From NCBI RefSeq assembly GCF_000165485.1, contig NC_014623.1, positions 434,001 to 498,000 on the forward strand: a stretch of 64,000 nt of DNA, given 5' to 3'. Position numbers and translations under genes: made by a program. The notes beneath the pieces were generated by a model that did not search any database, had not been told where the DNA came from, and saw only the letters and a program-made list of their open reading frames with translations. This document shows, in pieces, positions 1 through 7,124 of the stretch. The stretch comes from Stigmatella aurantiaca DW4/3-1 (GTDB lineage Bacteria; Myxococcota; Myxococcia; Myxococcales; Myxococcaceae). Each line of letters begins with the position of its first letter. Position 1 is the first letter of the stretch.

Positions 1-211
1 GCTGCGAGAGCCCCCAGGGGGTGCCGTTCTCGCGGGTGAAGGTGAAGTCCGGCAGGGTGCCCAGCTTGGGCAAGGGCTCGGAGGGGTGGCTCAGGAGCCC
101 CACGGCCATCACCCCCAGTCCGAGCACCATCACGGTGAGGGCGGCCCAGAAAGCCGGGTGGCGGGAGAGGCGCGGGGGGGAGGGGGCGAGGGCGGAGGTG
201 TTCGCGGACAT
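1..211 (-). CDS. SCO1/SenC-type copper chaperone, N-terminal part (runs off window)
   Basis: Only the first 70 residues lie in the window; the gene continues past position 1. After a basic, proline-rich start there is one membrane anchor (about residues 21-40, rich in Val, Leu and Gly). It is followed by the start of a thioredoxin-like domain (PDFTFTRENG, then TPWGL), matching the opening of SCO1/SenC/PrrC proteins. These are membrane-anchored copper chaperones that help build the CuA centre of cytochrome c oxidase. The CxxxC copper site would lie beyond the window edge and cannot be checked. The gene is divergent from the oxidase subunit genes, with about 165 bases between them, which fits a role in assembling that oxidase. 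The start is the ATG at 209-211. The family is inferred from a short segment plus gene context. Confidence 0.7.
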   Translation of the reverse strand, partial: MSANTSALAPSPPRLSRHPAFWAALTVMVLGLGVMAVGLLSHPSEPLPKLGTLPDFTFTRENGTPWGLSQ

Positions 212-376
212 GGCGGGAGGCAAGGGCGAGGGCTGGAGGGACAGCTAACGGATGTCCCGCCAGGGCACAAGGCGGTGGAACGCCGCGGGGGGCGAGCGAG
301 GGAGCCGTCCCGGGCCAGAGGTGGGTCTGGGAGTGACTTGAGACAGCAAGGGGGGGCGTGTTAACGCCCATGCGCC

Positions 377-655
377 TTGTCGATCCCCTCTGGCCGTCCC
401 AGCCGTGCCCCTCGCGCCGAATGCCCCGGGTGGGCGGCTCGCCGGGCCGCGTGGGCCTGGGGACTGGGGGGGGGCATCGGGCTGTGGCCGGCGTGGGGCA
501 GGGCCTGTCCCACGTGCGTGGAGCGCGGCCCCGAGGTGCCCGGCACTTCAGCCCTGCTGATGGGAGCCATGTTGCTGACCCCCTTCGTGCTGGTGGCGGT
601 GGGGGTGTGGGCGGCGAGGAGGGCGGCGCGAGGCGATCCGGCGGGGGAACCGTGA
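377..655 (+). CDS. Small membrane protein preceding oxidase subunit II
   Basis: A 92-residue protein of unknown function. It starts at the TTG at 377, the first possible start after an in-frame stop at 362. It has a hydrophobic, Trp-rich N-terminal segment (residues 26-42), a CPTC pair (about residues 45-48) that could bind metal or form a disulphide, and a clear membrane helix near the C-terminus (about residues 60-80) ending in an Arg-rich tail. Its stop overlaps the GTG start of subunit II (GTGA), so the two are translationally coupled. Position and topology suggest an accessory subunit or assembly factor of the oxidase. That is inference from context only; no family is recognised. Confidence 0.55.
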   Translation: MSIPSGRPSRAPRAECPGWAARRAAWAWGLGGGIGLWPAWGRACPTCVERGPEVPGTSALLMGAMLLTPFVLVAVGVWAARRAARGDPAGEP

Positions 656-1410
656 CGGGGGAGGCGCGCACGCTGGGGCTGCCCGAGAACGCGAGCGCCC
701 ATGGCCACCGCATCGACGCCTTGCTGGCCTCGAGCCACTTCCTGGAAGCGGTGCTGGCGGCGGTGATGTTGGGGTGGCTGGTGTTGGCGGTGTGGCGCTT
801 CCGGAACGCTCCGCGCGCGGCGGTGGATGGCGGAACGCGGCGCAGCCGGCGGTGGGTGATGGCGCTGGCGCTGGTGGCGGTGGGCGCCGTGGATGGCTCG
901 CTGTTTCTGCGCTCGCTGGGCTACCTGGACGAGGTGCTGTGGAACTTCGGCCCGCCGGCAACGCACCCGGACACGGTGCGGCTGGAGCTGAACGCGCACC
1001 AGTGGGCGTGGGAGGCCCGGTACGCGGGCGCGGACGGACACTTCGGCACGGCGGACGACGTGGTGACGTGGAACGACGTGCGGGTGCCGGTGGGCGTGCC
1101 GGTGTGGGTGCAGCTGGCTTCAACGGACGTGGTGCACGGCTTCTCGCTGCCGAACTTCCGGGTGAAGTTGGACGCGGTGCCGGGGCGAGTGAACCAGACG
1201 TGGTTCCAGGCGGCGCGCGAGGGGGTGTGGGAGGTGGCGTGCTACCAGCACTGCGGCACGAGCCACTACAAGATGCGCGGCGAGCTGACGGTGATGACGC
1301 CCGAGGCGTACGCGGCGTGGCTGCGCGAGGCGAGCCGCCAGGCGGTGCGGGCGTATGATCCGGCGGACGCGGCGGCGCACTGGGGCTGGGAGTGGAGGGC
1401 GGCGCCATGA
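652..1410 (+). CDS. ctaC: Cytochrome c oxidase subunit II (CuA)
   Basis: A 252-residue subunit II of a haem-copper oxidase. It accepts electrons from cytochrome c at the binuclear CuA site and passes them to subunit I. Two membrane helices (about residues 25-46 and 64-84) precede a periplasmic cupredoxin domain. The CuA ligands are visible: a histidine in DVVHGFSLPN and the loop CYQHCGTSHYKM (C-x3-C-x3-H-x2-M). The glutamate that usually sits between the two cysteines is replaced by glutamine. The GTG start at 652 overlaps the stop of the preceding small gene, and the end overlaps the start of subunit I (ATGA), so the three form a tight operon. No fused cytochrome c domain is present, so a separate cytochrome c is needed; a dihaem candidate lies near 47.2 kb. 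Confidence 0.92.
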   Translation: MTGEARTLGLPENASAHGHRIDALLASSHFLEAVLAAVMLGWLVLAVWRFRNAPRAAVDGGTRRSRRWVMALALVAVGAVDGSLFLRSLGYLDEVLWNFGPPATHPDTVRLELNAHQWAWEARYAGADGHFGTADDVVTWNDVRVPVGVPVWVQLASTDVVHGFSLPNFRVKLDAVPGRVNQTWFQAAREGVWEVACYQHCGTSHYKMRGELTVMTPEAYAAWLREASRQAVRAYDPADAAAHWGWEWRAAP

Positions 1411-3113
1411 CGGGGTTGCCCCGGGACCACAAGGTGGTGGCGCGGTGGTTCCTCTGGGCGGGGCTGGGCTTCCTGGCGGTGGGGGGCCTCTTGGCGATGC
1501 TCATTCGCTGGCAGTGGGCATACCCGGGGAGGCCGGTGCCCTTGGTGGGCTGGGCGCTGCCGGAGTCGGGCGGAGCGCTCACGCCGCCCACGTACACGGG
1601 GGTCTTCACGATGCACGGGTTGGTGATGGTGTTCTTCGCCATCACCCCGTTGCTCATCGGCGCATTGGGGACCTTCGTGGTGCCGCTGGCGGTGGGGGCG
1701 CGGAGGATGGCCTTCCCGCGGTTGTCGGCGGTGGGCTTCTGGGTGTTCGCCGCGGGGGGAGGGCTGGTGCTGGCCTCGTTCGGGGTGAGGCTGGGGACGG
1801 CGGGGGCGGGGTGGACGTCCTATCCGCCGCTGTCCACGCATGTCTTCACGCCGGGGGTGGGGCAGACGCTGGTGATGGTGGGGGTGTTGTGCGCGGCGGT
1901 GTCCTCTTTCCTGGGGGCGCTGAACCTTCTGGTGACGGTGGTGCGGTGCCGGGCGAAGGGGATGACGTGGGGACGGCTGCCGTTGACGGTGTGGGGGCTG
2001 TTCTACACGTCGGTGCTGAACCTGCTGTTTCTGCCGGTGCTCGCGGCGGCGACGGGCCTGCTGTTGCTGGACCGGCTGGCGGGGACGCGCTTCTTCCTGG
2101 CGGGGGCGGCGGAGGTGGGCGGGGGCGGCGACCCCTTGCTGTACCAGCACCTGTTCTGGATGTTCGGGCACCCCGAGGTTTACATCCTCATCCTGCCGGG
2201 CTGGGGGATGGTGGGGGACTTGGTGTCGTTCTTCAGCCGGAAGCCGGCGCACGGGTACCGGGGCACGGTGAGGGCGATGGGCGCGGTGACGGCCCTGTCG
2301 GGGCTGGTGTACGCGCACCACCTCTTCACGAGTGGCCTGTCACCGCTCCTGGGGCGGGCCTTCATGGCGCTGACGCTGGCCATCTCGCTGCCGTCGGCGG
2401 TGATGTTCCTCAACTGGCTGATGACGTTGTGGCAGGGCAGCGTGCGGCTGACGGCGCCGATGCTGGCGGCGCTCGGGGCGATGGGGGTGTTTGGACTGGG
2501 CGGAATCACCGGGCTGACGCTGGGGGCGGTGGCCACGGACATTCCGTTGCACGCGACGTTGTGGGTGGTGGGGCACTTCCACCTGACGATGGGGGCGGCG
2601 AGCTTCCTGGCGACGTTCGCGGGGCTGTACTTCTGGTTTCCGAAGATGTTTGGGCGGATGTGGCACGAGGGGCTGGCAAAGGCCCACGTGGTGGCGAGCA
2701 CGGTGCTGTTCGTCTGCGTGTTCGGCGGGCAGTTGGCGGCGGGGTACGCGGGGCAATTGCGGCGCCTGTATGACCCGTACCAGTACACCTACTTGAAGCC
2801 GCTGCTGGGCCTGAACCAGTGGACGAGCTGGGCGGCGTTCGCGCTGGGGCTGGCGCAAGGGCTGTTCGCGGTGAACCTGGTGTGGAGCCTGCGCCGGGGG
2901 CGCGCCGCGACGCAGAACCCGTGGAACGTGGGGACGCTGGAGTGGACGTGTGCGCCGAGCCCGCCGCCCGAGGACAACTATCCCCAAGTGCCGGTGGTCC
3001 TCCGGGGGCCGCACGAGCTGTCGCAGCCCGAGGTGACCGCGCACCTGGGCCGTGACTGGGTGGGCCAGTCAGAACCCTTGCCGGATCCAGGCCCACGGAA
3101 GGAGTCCTGGTGA
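1407..3113 (+). CDS. ctaD: Cytochrome c oxidase subunit I, atypical proton channels
   Basis: A 568-residue haem-copper oxidase catalytic subunit in the inner membrane, reducing O2 to water at haem a3/CuB. All metal ligands are recognisable: MHGLVM (haem a), GHPEVY (CuB His, cross-linked Tyr and the gating Glu), YAHHLF (CuB) and VGHFH (haem a3 and haem a). The C-terminus carries the usual TLEW then SPPPEDN segment. Two proton-path positions are unusual. The D-channel segment GAPDMAFPRMNN reads GARRMAFPRLSA, so the entry Asp is Arg and the polar Asn pair is lost. The K-channel Lys in the VPTGIKVF region is Met (LPSAVMFL). The start ATG overlaps the stop of subunit II. No subunit III follows directly; one lies at 46.6 kb. 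Confidence 0.93.
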   Translation: MTGLPRDHKVVARWFLWAGLGFLAVGGLLAMLIRWQWAYPGRPVPLVGWALPESGGALTPPTYTGVFTMHGLVMVFFAITPLLIGALGTFVVPLAVGARRMAFPRLSAVGFWVFAAGGGLVLASFGVRLGTAGAGWTSYPPLSTHVFTPGVGQTLVMVGVLCAAVSSFLGALNLLVTVVRCRAKGMTWGRLPLTVWGLFYTSVLNLLFLPVLAAATGLLLLDRLAGTRFFLAGAAEVGGGGDPLLYQHLFWMFGHPEVYILILPGWGMVGDLVSFFSRKPAHGYRGTVRAMGAVTALSGLVYAHHLFTSGLSPLLGRAFMALTLAISLPSAVMFLNWLMTLWQGSVRLTAPMLAALGAMGVFGLGGITGLTLGAVATDIPLHATLWVVGHFHLTMGAASFLATFAGLYFWFPKMFGRMWHEGLAKAHVVASTVLFVCVFGGQLAAGYAGQLRRLYDPYQYTYLKPLLGLNQWTSWAAFALGLAQGLFAVNLVWSLRRGRAATQNPWNVGTLEWTCAPSPPPEDNYPQVPVVLRGPHELSQPEVTAHLGRDWVGQSEPLPDPGPRKESW

Positions 3114-3197
3114 CACGTGTCATCGGATGTGCGCTGGGAGGCCCTCCAAGAGCGCCCTGGTGACGCCTGTCATCAGGTGGTGACGCCTGTCACCAGG
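3106..3197 (+). promoter_or_regulatory. Three palindromic activator sites upstream of a sigma54 promoter
   Basis: Three dyads are visible. Site A (3109-3124) is GGTGACAC then GTGTCATC and overlaps the stop codon of oxidase subunit I. Site B (3157-3177) and site C (3178-3197) share the form CTGGTGAC-GCCT-GTCAYCAG. B and C are 20 bp apart, two helical turns; A is 50 bp before B. The GG of B and C lie 146 and 126 bp upstream of the -24 GG of the promoter at 3303. The same pair with identical spacing precedes the gene at 29170. The arrangement is what is expected for an enhancer-binding protein; its identity is unknown. Confidence 0.75.
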
Positions 3198-3302
3198 GGC
3201 GGAGGCCAGTGAACGTGCCGCCTGCGCTGCGGACACAGGCCTTCCGGAGAGCGGCCTCCAGGAACATCAAGCACTTGGACTTCAGGGGAGTCTGGCGAGG
3301 CC

Positions 3303-3320
3303 TTGGCACGTCGTATGCTG
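3303..3320 (+). promoter_or_regulatory. Sigma54 (-24/-12) promoter
   Basis: TTGGCACGTCGTATGCTG: GG at 3305-3306 and GC at 3317-3318 are separated by exactly ten bases, close to the RpoN consensus TGGCAC-N5-TTGC. The sequence just downstream (GTAGGTCCA) is also shared with the promoter at 29072. Transcription would start near 3330, leaving a leader of about 40 bases before the GTG at 3370. Confidence 0.8.
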
Positions 3321-3369
3321 TAGGTCCAAGCGTTACCGCCCCCCACTTCACCCCCGAGGAGCTCCTGCC

Positions 3370-4134
3370 GTGGCCATCTCCCCCCTGTCCAACCACTCCC
3401 AGGCCTTCCGTTCCACGCAGAGCGACACCGCGTTCTCCCCGAGCCCTGTGTCGTCGCCTTCCATCCAGAGCGGCGGGTGCACCTCCAAGTCGAACGCCAA
3501 CCCCATGGGAGATCTGCTGAAGGACAGCTTCGGGGGCGGTCAGGAGAAGGGGGCCCAACTGGGCCAGCTCCTGGAGGGCGTCAAGGAGCTCCTGTCGGCG
3601 GTGCAGCAGCTGACGGAACTGCTCCAGTCCCCTGAGATCGGCGGCGAGTCGCCGGCGGGCGGTGCCGAGGCGGCGGGAGCGCCCAGCGCGGCGGGAGCGC
3701 CCAGCGCGGCGGGAGCGGGCGGTGCCGGAGGCGCCAGTGCGGCCGGAGGCGCCGCTGATGCGGGCCCGGCGCCCGAGGGCCAGGTGGGCGATTGGATCAA
3801 GCAGGCCCAGGAGGCCCTGAGCGCGGCGGGCGTGCCGGCCGACAAGATGAACGCCCAGGACATCGCGACCATCATCCAGCACGAGTCCAGCGGCAACCCC
3901 AACGCCATCAACGAGTGGGACCAGAACGCGAAGAACGGCACCCCGTCCATCGGTCTGATGCAGACCATCCAGCCGACGTTCGACGCGAACAAGCTGCCGG
4001 GCCATGACGACATCCGCAACCCGGTGGACAACATCATCGCCGCGGTGCGCTACGCGGTGGACCGCTACGGCTCGGTGTCCAACGTGCCCGGCGTCCAGGC
4101 GCTGAAGAACGGCGGCAGCTACGTCGGCTACTGA
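3370..4134 (+). CDS. Leaderless modular protein: Ala/Gly-rich N-terminus plus lytic transglycosylase domain
   Basis: A 254-residue protein with no signal peptide. Residues 1-45 are Ser/Pro-rich. Residues 48-85 form a helical, harpin-like stretch (LLKDSF, then LLEGVKELLSAVQQLTELL). Residues 95-135 are a low-complexity Ala/Gly linker containing a direct repeat of GAPSAA. The C-terminal 110 residues are a goose-type/Slt lytic transglycosylase fold with the catalytic Glu in IIQHESSGNPNAIN, followed by GLMQTIQPTF and NPVDNIIAAVRYA, so peptidoglycan cleavage is expected. The N-terminal pattern (M-x-I-S-x-L, then L-x2-DSF) recurs at 29170 on a different C-terminal domain. The GTG start follows GAGGAG. 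The gene has its own sigma54 promoter and terminator. Export by a non-Sec route is inferred; the route is unknown. Confidence 0.8.
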   Translation: MAISPLSNHSQAFRSTQSDTAFSPSPVSSPSIQSGGCTSKSNANPMGDLLKDSFGGGQEKGAQLGQLLEGVKELLSAVQQLTELLQSPEIGGESPAGGAEAAGAPSAAGAPSAAGAGGAGGASAAGGAADAGPAPEGQVGDWIKQAQEALSAAGVPADKMNAQDIATIIQHESSGNPNAINEWDQNAKNGTPSIGLMQTIQPTFDANKLPGHDDIRNPVDNIIAAVRYAVDRYGSVSNVPGVQALKNGGSYVGY

Positions 4135-4167
4135 GAGACGCTGATCCACCTTTGAGACAGATGGAGC

Positions 4168-4211
4168 AACGCCCCGGGCGCCGTCAGGTGCTCCGGGGCG
4201 TTCTCTTTTTT
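4168..4211 (+). terminator. Intrinsic terminator after the transglycosylase gene
   Basis: A perfect 10-bp stem, AACGCCCCGG (4168-4177) with CCGGGGCGTT (4193-4202), is followed by CTCTTTTTT. It lies 34 bases after the stop at 4134 and rules out translation starts before it for the next gene. Confidence 0.9.
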
Positions 4212-4237
4212 GGCCATGAGCGGAAGGTGGGCCCAAT

Positions 4238-4269
4238 CTTTCAGAGCCACGCTCGTTCATCTCTGAAAG
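4238..4269 (+). promoter_or_regulatory. Inverted repeat covering the ribosome binding site of the next gene
   Basis: The 9-bp arms CTTTCAGAG (4238-4246) and CTCTGAAAG (4261-4269) are perfectly complementary with a 14-base loop. The right arm contains most of the GAAAGG that would serve as ribosome binding site for the TTG at 4278. It could be a protein operator or an RNA hairpin limiting translation; the sequence does not distinguish these. Confidence 0.4.
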
Positions 4270-4277
4270 GCAAAGCC

Positions 4278-6257
4278 TTGCCCACTGGCCCCCGTTGTGT
4301 CCGTGTCGTTGCGGTGCTGCTGCTCTCCCTCGTGGCCTGCTCGGCACAACCCCCAGAAGGTTCCGTCCAGATCGCTGCCTCCGTTCAGCAGGCCCTGTCC
4401 GCGAGCGACGTCACCCGCGTCCAGGTGACCGTCTCCGCTGCGGGCATGGATCCCTTCGCCGTCGAACTGGCCAAGTCCAACGGCACCTGGGGGGGACTCA
4501 TCGGCAACATCCCCGCGGGCCCTGACCGCTCTTTTGCCGCCCAGGCCTTCGATGCATCGGGCACCCTTCGTTTTCAGGGGCAGACGTCTGGCGTCACCAT
4601 CTCCGCCAACCAGACCACCGCCGTCGCGCTCATGCTCCAGGAGGTATCGCCGCCACCGCCTTACGCCAATGAGGCGCCCCTCATGGACGCCCTCGTGGCC
4701 TCCACCACCTCGGTCCTGACCGGAGGCTCCCTCTCCCTGACCGCCACGGTGCATGATCCCAACCCTGGCGATACCCTCACCCTGGCGTGGACGGCCTCCG
4801 GCGGCACTTTCTCTGCTGCCACCTCGGCCACGACCTCCTGGACGGCACCTGCCTTCGCGGGCATCCAGACCCTCACCCTCACCGTGACGGACTCTCAAGG
4901 GGCTGCTGTCTCCGTCTCCCTCGCCATCAACGTCCTCTCGGGCGCCTCCACGGGCAACGCCGCCCTCGGCATCTCCTTCAACCTCTGGCCCGTGGTCTCG
5001 AAGGTGTCGTCTTCGCTCAACCGCCTCGATGCCGGACAGACCACCAGCGTCTCCGCCCAGGCCTCCGATGCGGACGGAGATGGGCTTTCCTACCAGTGGG
5101 CTGCCTCCTGCCTGGGCACGTGGACGAATGCCACCTCCCGCGACGCCTCCTTCGTCCCGTCCTCGGTGCCGGCGGGGGCATGTAACAACTGCCGGCTCAC
5201 CGTCACCGTCCACGATGGCCGGGGCGGACAGACGGAGGGCTCCCTCTCCCTGTGCGTCACCTCGCCGGCGGCGGAGCGGTTCCCGCCCCTGTTCACCACC
5301 TTCTATCAGTCCGCGACCTCCACCTCGCCGGGCCAGACGGTGACCTTGGACGTCGCCGCCCAGGACCCTCAGGGCAGTGCCCTGACGTTCGCGTGGACGG
5401 CCAATGTCGGCTCGCTGGCCACGGCGCAGGACACCGCCCGCACGAGCCGGGTCGTGTGGACGGCCCCTTCCGCCGTGGAGGCGGGAGTCACCCCTACCCT
5501 GACCGCGGTGGTGACCAATGCCTACGGGCTCTCGGCCTCGAAGTCATTCTCGGTCTCAGGGCTTCCCACCACTTATCCTGGCGGCACCCTCACGAGTGGC
5601 GGGCTGACGTGGCTCAAGCCGCAGTCGGCCCCACTGGCGTGGGTGGACGCCCACGCGTACTGCGCGAACCTGGCCATTGCCGGTCAAACCAGTTGGCGGT
5701 TGCCCACGGCACAGGAACTGGGGGCGTTGGGGACCGACAAAGGCGCTGCGTTTCTCGCGGCGCAGGGCTGGACGCTCGACTGGCTCTGGTCCATGAGCCC
5801 GCACAGCTCGGGGCACTACGTGGTGCGCATGTCGAACATCACCCAGAGCTGGGGCGACATGGCGAGCACCAGCCAGTTCTTCGTGACGTGTGTCCGGGGC
5901 TCCGGCGAGTTTCCGGCCACCTTCTCGGCGGGGGGAATGACCTGGACGCGGCCCGATGCGCTGGGGCGCACGCAGGCGGCGGCGGCGGCGTACTGCGCGA
6001 ACACGGAGATCGTCGGCCGGATGGGTTGGCGCTTGCCGTCCGAGTCGGAACTGGTGGCCTTGCACGTCTCGAAAGGCAGCGGTTTTCTGGCGAGCGCGGG
6101 CTGGACGCTGGATTGGCTTTGGACCTCGACGCCGTATTCCATTGGACACAAGGTGACGCGGGACGGCGGCGTCGTGAGCTGGGGCGATGGGAACAGCGCG
6201 TTCCCGATGACCTGCGTGTACCCAGGAGCCGTGTCTGTTTCAGGCAGGGTTCATTGA
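4278..6257 (+). CDS. Surface lipoprotein with PKD/Ig-like repeats and two Lcl-type (DUF1566-like) domains
   Basis: A 659-residue outer-surface lipoprotein. The hydrophobic core VVAVLLLSLVAC ends in a lipobox Cys, giving a secreted, lipidated product. About residues 25-130 resemble a carboxypeptidase-like/Big domain. Three Ig/PKD-like repeats follow, each with the pattern DP..GD.L...W.A. The C-terminal third holds two tandem copies of a domain with GGLTW/GGMTW, AYCAN, WRLPT/WRLPS, GWTLDWLW and a final VTCV or MTCV, as in Lcl/DUF1566 adhesin-type domains. The TTG at 4278 was chosen because earlier in-frame starts lie before or inside the terminator at 4168-4211 and because AAGG precedes it. A role in adhesion is inferred from domain type. 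Confidence 0.75.
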   Translation: MPTGPRCVRVVAVLLLSLVACSAQPPEGSVQIAASVQQALSASDVTRVQVTVSAAGMDPFAVELAKSNGTWGGLIGNIPAGPDRSFAAQAFDASGTLRFQGQTSGVTISANQTTAVALMLQEVSPPPPYANEAPLMDALVASTTSVLTGGSLSLTATVHDPNPGDTLTLAWTASGGTFSAATSATTSWTAPAFAGIQTLTLTVTDSQGAAVSVSLAINVLSGASTGNAALGISFNLWPVVSKVSSSLNRLDAGQTTSVSAQASDADGDGLSYQWAASCLGTWTNATSRDASFVPSSVPAGACNNCRLTVTVHDGRGGQTEGSLSLCVTSPAAERFPPLFTTFYQSATSTSPGQTVTLDVAAQDPQGSALTFAWTANVGSLATAQDTARTSRVVWTAPSAVEAGVTPTLTAVVTNAYGLSASKSFSVSGLPTTYPGGTLTSGGLTWLKPQSAPLAWVDAHAYCANLAIAGQTSWRLPTAQELGALGTDKGAAFLAAQGWTLDWLWSMSPHSSGHYVVRMSNITQSWGDMASTSQFFVTCVRGSGEFPATFSAGGMTWTRPDALGRTQAAAAAYCANTEIVGRMGWRLPSESELVALHVSKGSGFLASAGWTLDWLWTSTPYSIGHKVTRDGGVVSWGDGNSAFPMTCVYPGAVSVSGRVH

Positions 6258-6317
6258 ACGTTCATCTGGAGTAGGCTGAGGAGAAACCTCGGGGAAAACC
6301 AGGAGAAAGAAGACGCG

Positions 6318-6614
6318 ATGGTTCAGGCGATGCGGTTGAGTTTTCTGGTGACCCCCCCCTGGTGCTGATCAGCGTGGGGTGCGCCCATGGCACCAGAGCA
6401 GCGCCCAGGATCTACGTCGTCTCCGAAACCACGCATGGAGTCGGCGCCTCTTTGGGAGTTGGCGGCGCCGGCTTCCGCAACTGCGACGAAGAGCACGTCA
6501 AGTGCTTTGATGTCCGAAGTGGCACTGGGAATGGTTGTGATCGTCGCTGGGACTGCCTTTGTCATCACAACAGGTGGTTCTGGCGCGCTGATTCTGGCTC
6601 CCCTCGCACTCTAA
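6318..6614 (+). pseudogene. Broken lipoprotein gene, paralogue of 59554-59969
   Basis: A good ribosome site (AGGAGAAAG) precedes the ATG at 6318, but the reading frame breaks in a run of eight C (6352-6359) inside the signal peptide. Restoring one C gives a lipoprotein leader ending LISVGC. The next frame carries NCDEEHVKCFD, matching DCHQEHLDCFK of the copy at 59.9 kb. A second break joins this to a third frame ending ALGMVVIVAGTAFVITTGG and SGALILAPLAL, which matches the C-terminal hydrophobic segment of that copy. About 60 middle residues are missing. The small gene at 6628 follows after 13 bases and is paralogous to the partner gene at 59150. The cassette resembles lipoprotein toxin/immunity pairs of myxobacteria (SitA type), but that assignment is inference. 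Confidence 0.6.
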
Positions 6615-6627
6615 TCCTGATGCGCCC

Positions 6628-7005
6628 ATGATCGATAACTCTAACTTCGATATTGACGCCGTGATGAAGACTGTTGGCGCAGTGGGAGCGAATTACCCAG
6701 AGGGCTCGCCAGAGGACGAGGCACTCAGGATTGTCTCGGTCGCTTTGCTTTACGTTCGTGACATGCAGAAGCTGGATGACTACCGCGAATATTTCCGGAA
6801 GTTTTTCACCGGCAAGCCGCTGACCCTTGTTCAAACATTCGAGACAAGAGAAGAAGGGGATGCGTGGCTCGCCAGTGGAAGTGCCAAGGATGGCGATTGG
6901 GTCAAAATCGCGGGTCGTGGCTTCATCGTGATCAATGCATTGAAGGGGTTGAAGTTCATCCCGGCGCGCTTGCCTGAAGAATTGGGACTTCCAGATTCGA
7001 AGTAG
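6628..7005 (+). CDS. Small soluble protein, partner (possibly immunity) gene
   Basis: A 125-residue acidic, mostly helical protein with no signal peptide. It is a paralogue of the protein at 59150-59542: both start with a F-D-[IF]-[DE]-A segment and share a V-x-A-L-x-Y/F helix, a Y-R-[ED]-Y-x-R core, a later G-D/T-x-V-K-I-x-G strand and an F/L-I-P ending. Both copies sit directly downstream of a broken lipoprotein of one family, so the pair behaves as a unit. A cytoplasmic or periplasm-facing immunity role is a reasonable guess by analogy with SitI proteins, but no family match is certain. The ATG at 6628 has only a weak ribosome site, suggesting coupling to the upstream gene. Confidence 0.6.
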   Translation: MIDNSNFDIDAVMKTVGAVGANYPEGSPEDEALRIVSVALLYVRDMQKLDDYREYFRKFFTGKPLTLVQTFETREEGDAWLASGSAKDGDWVKIAGRGFIVINALKGLKFIPARLPEELGLPDSK

Positions 7006-7124
7006 GGTTTCTTGACGCCCGTTTCGCTGGAAGTCAGCTTACCGGAAAAGTGGGGCTGACGGGAAGCTACCCAACAGGTAGGATGAGGAAGAAAGGGGGC
7101 CACCGTCCTCCTGGGAGGTGCACC

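Noticed and set aside
3660-3730. Repeat array or CRISPR-like structure
   Set aside because: It is a short in-frame repeat of GAPSAA codons within an Ala/Gly linker; no spacers or cas genes are present anywhere in the window.
4152-4277. Longer start for the PKD lipoprotein
   Set aside because: The extra 42 codons run through a perfect intrinsic terminator and would place a non-signal stretch before the lipobox leader.
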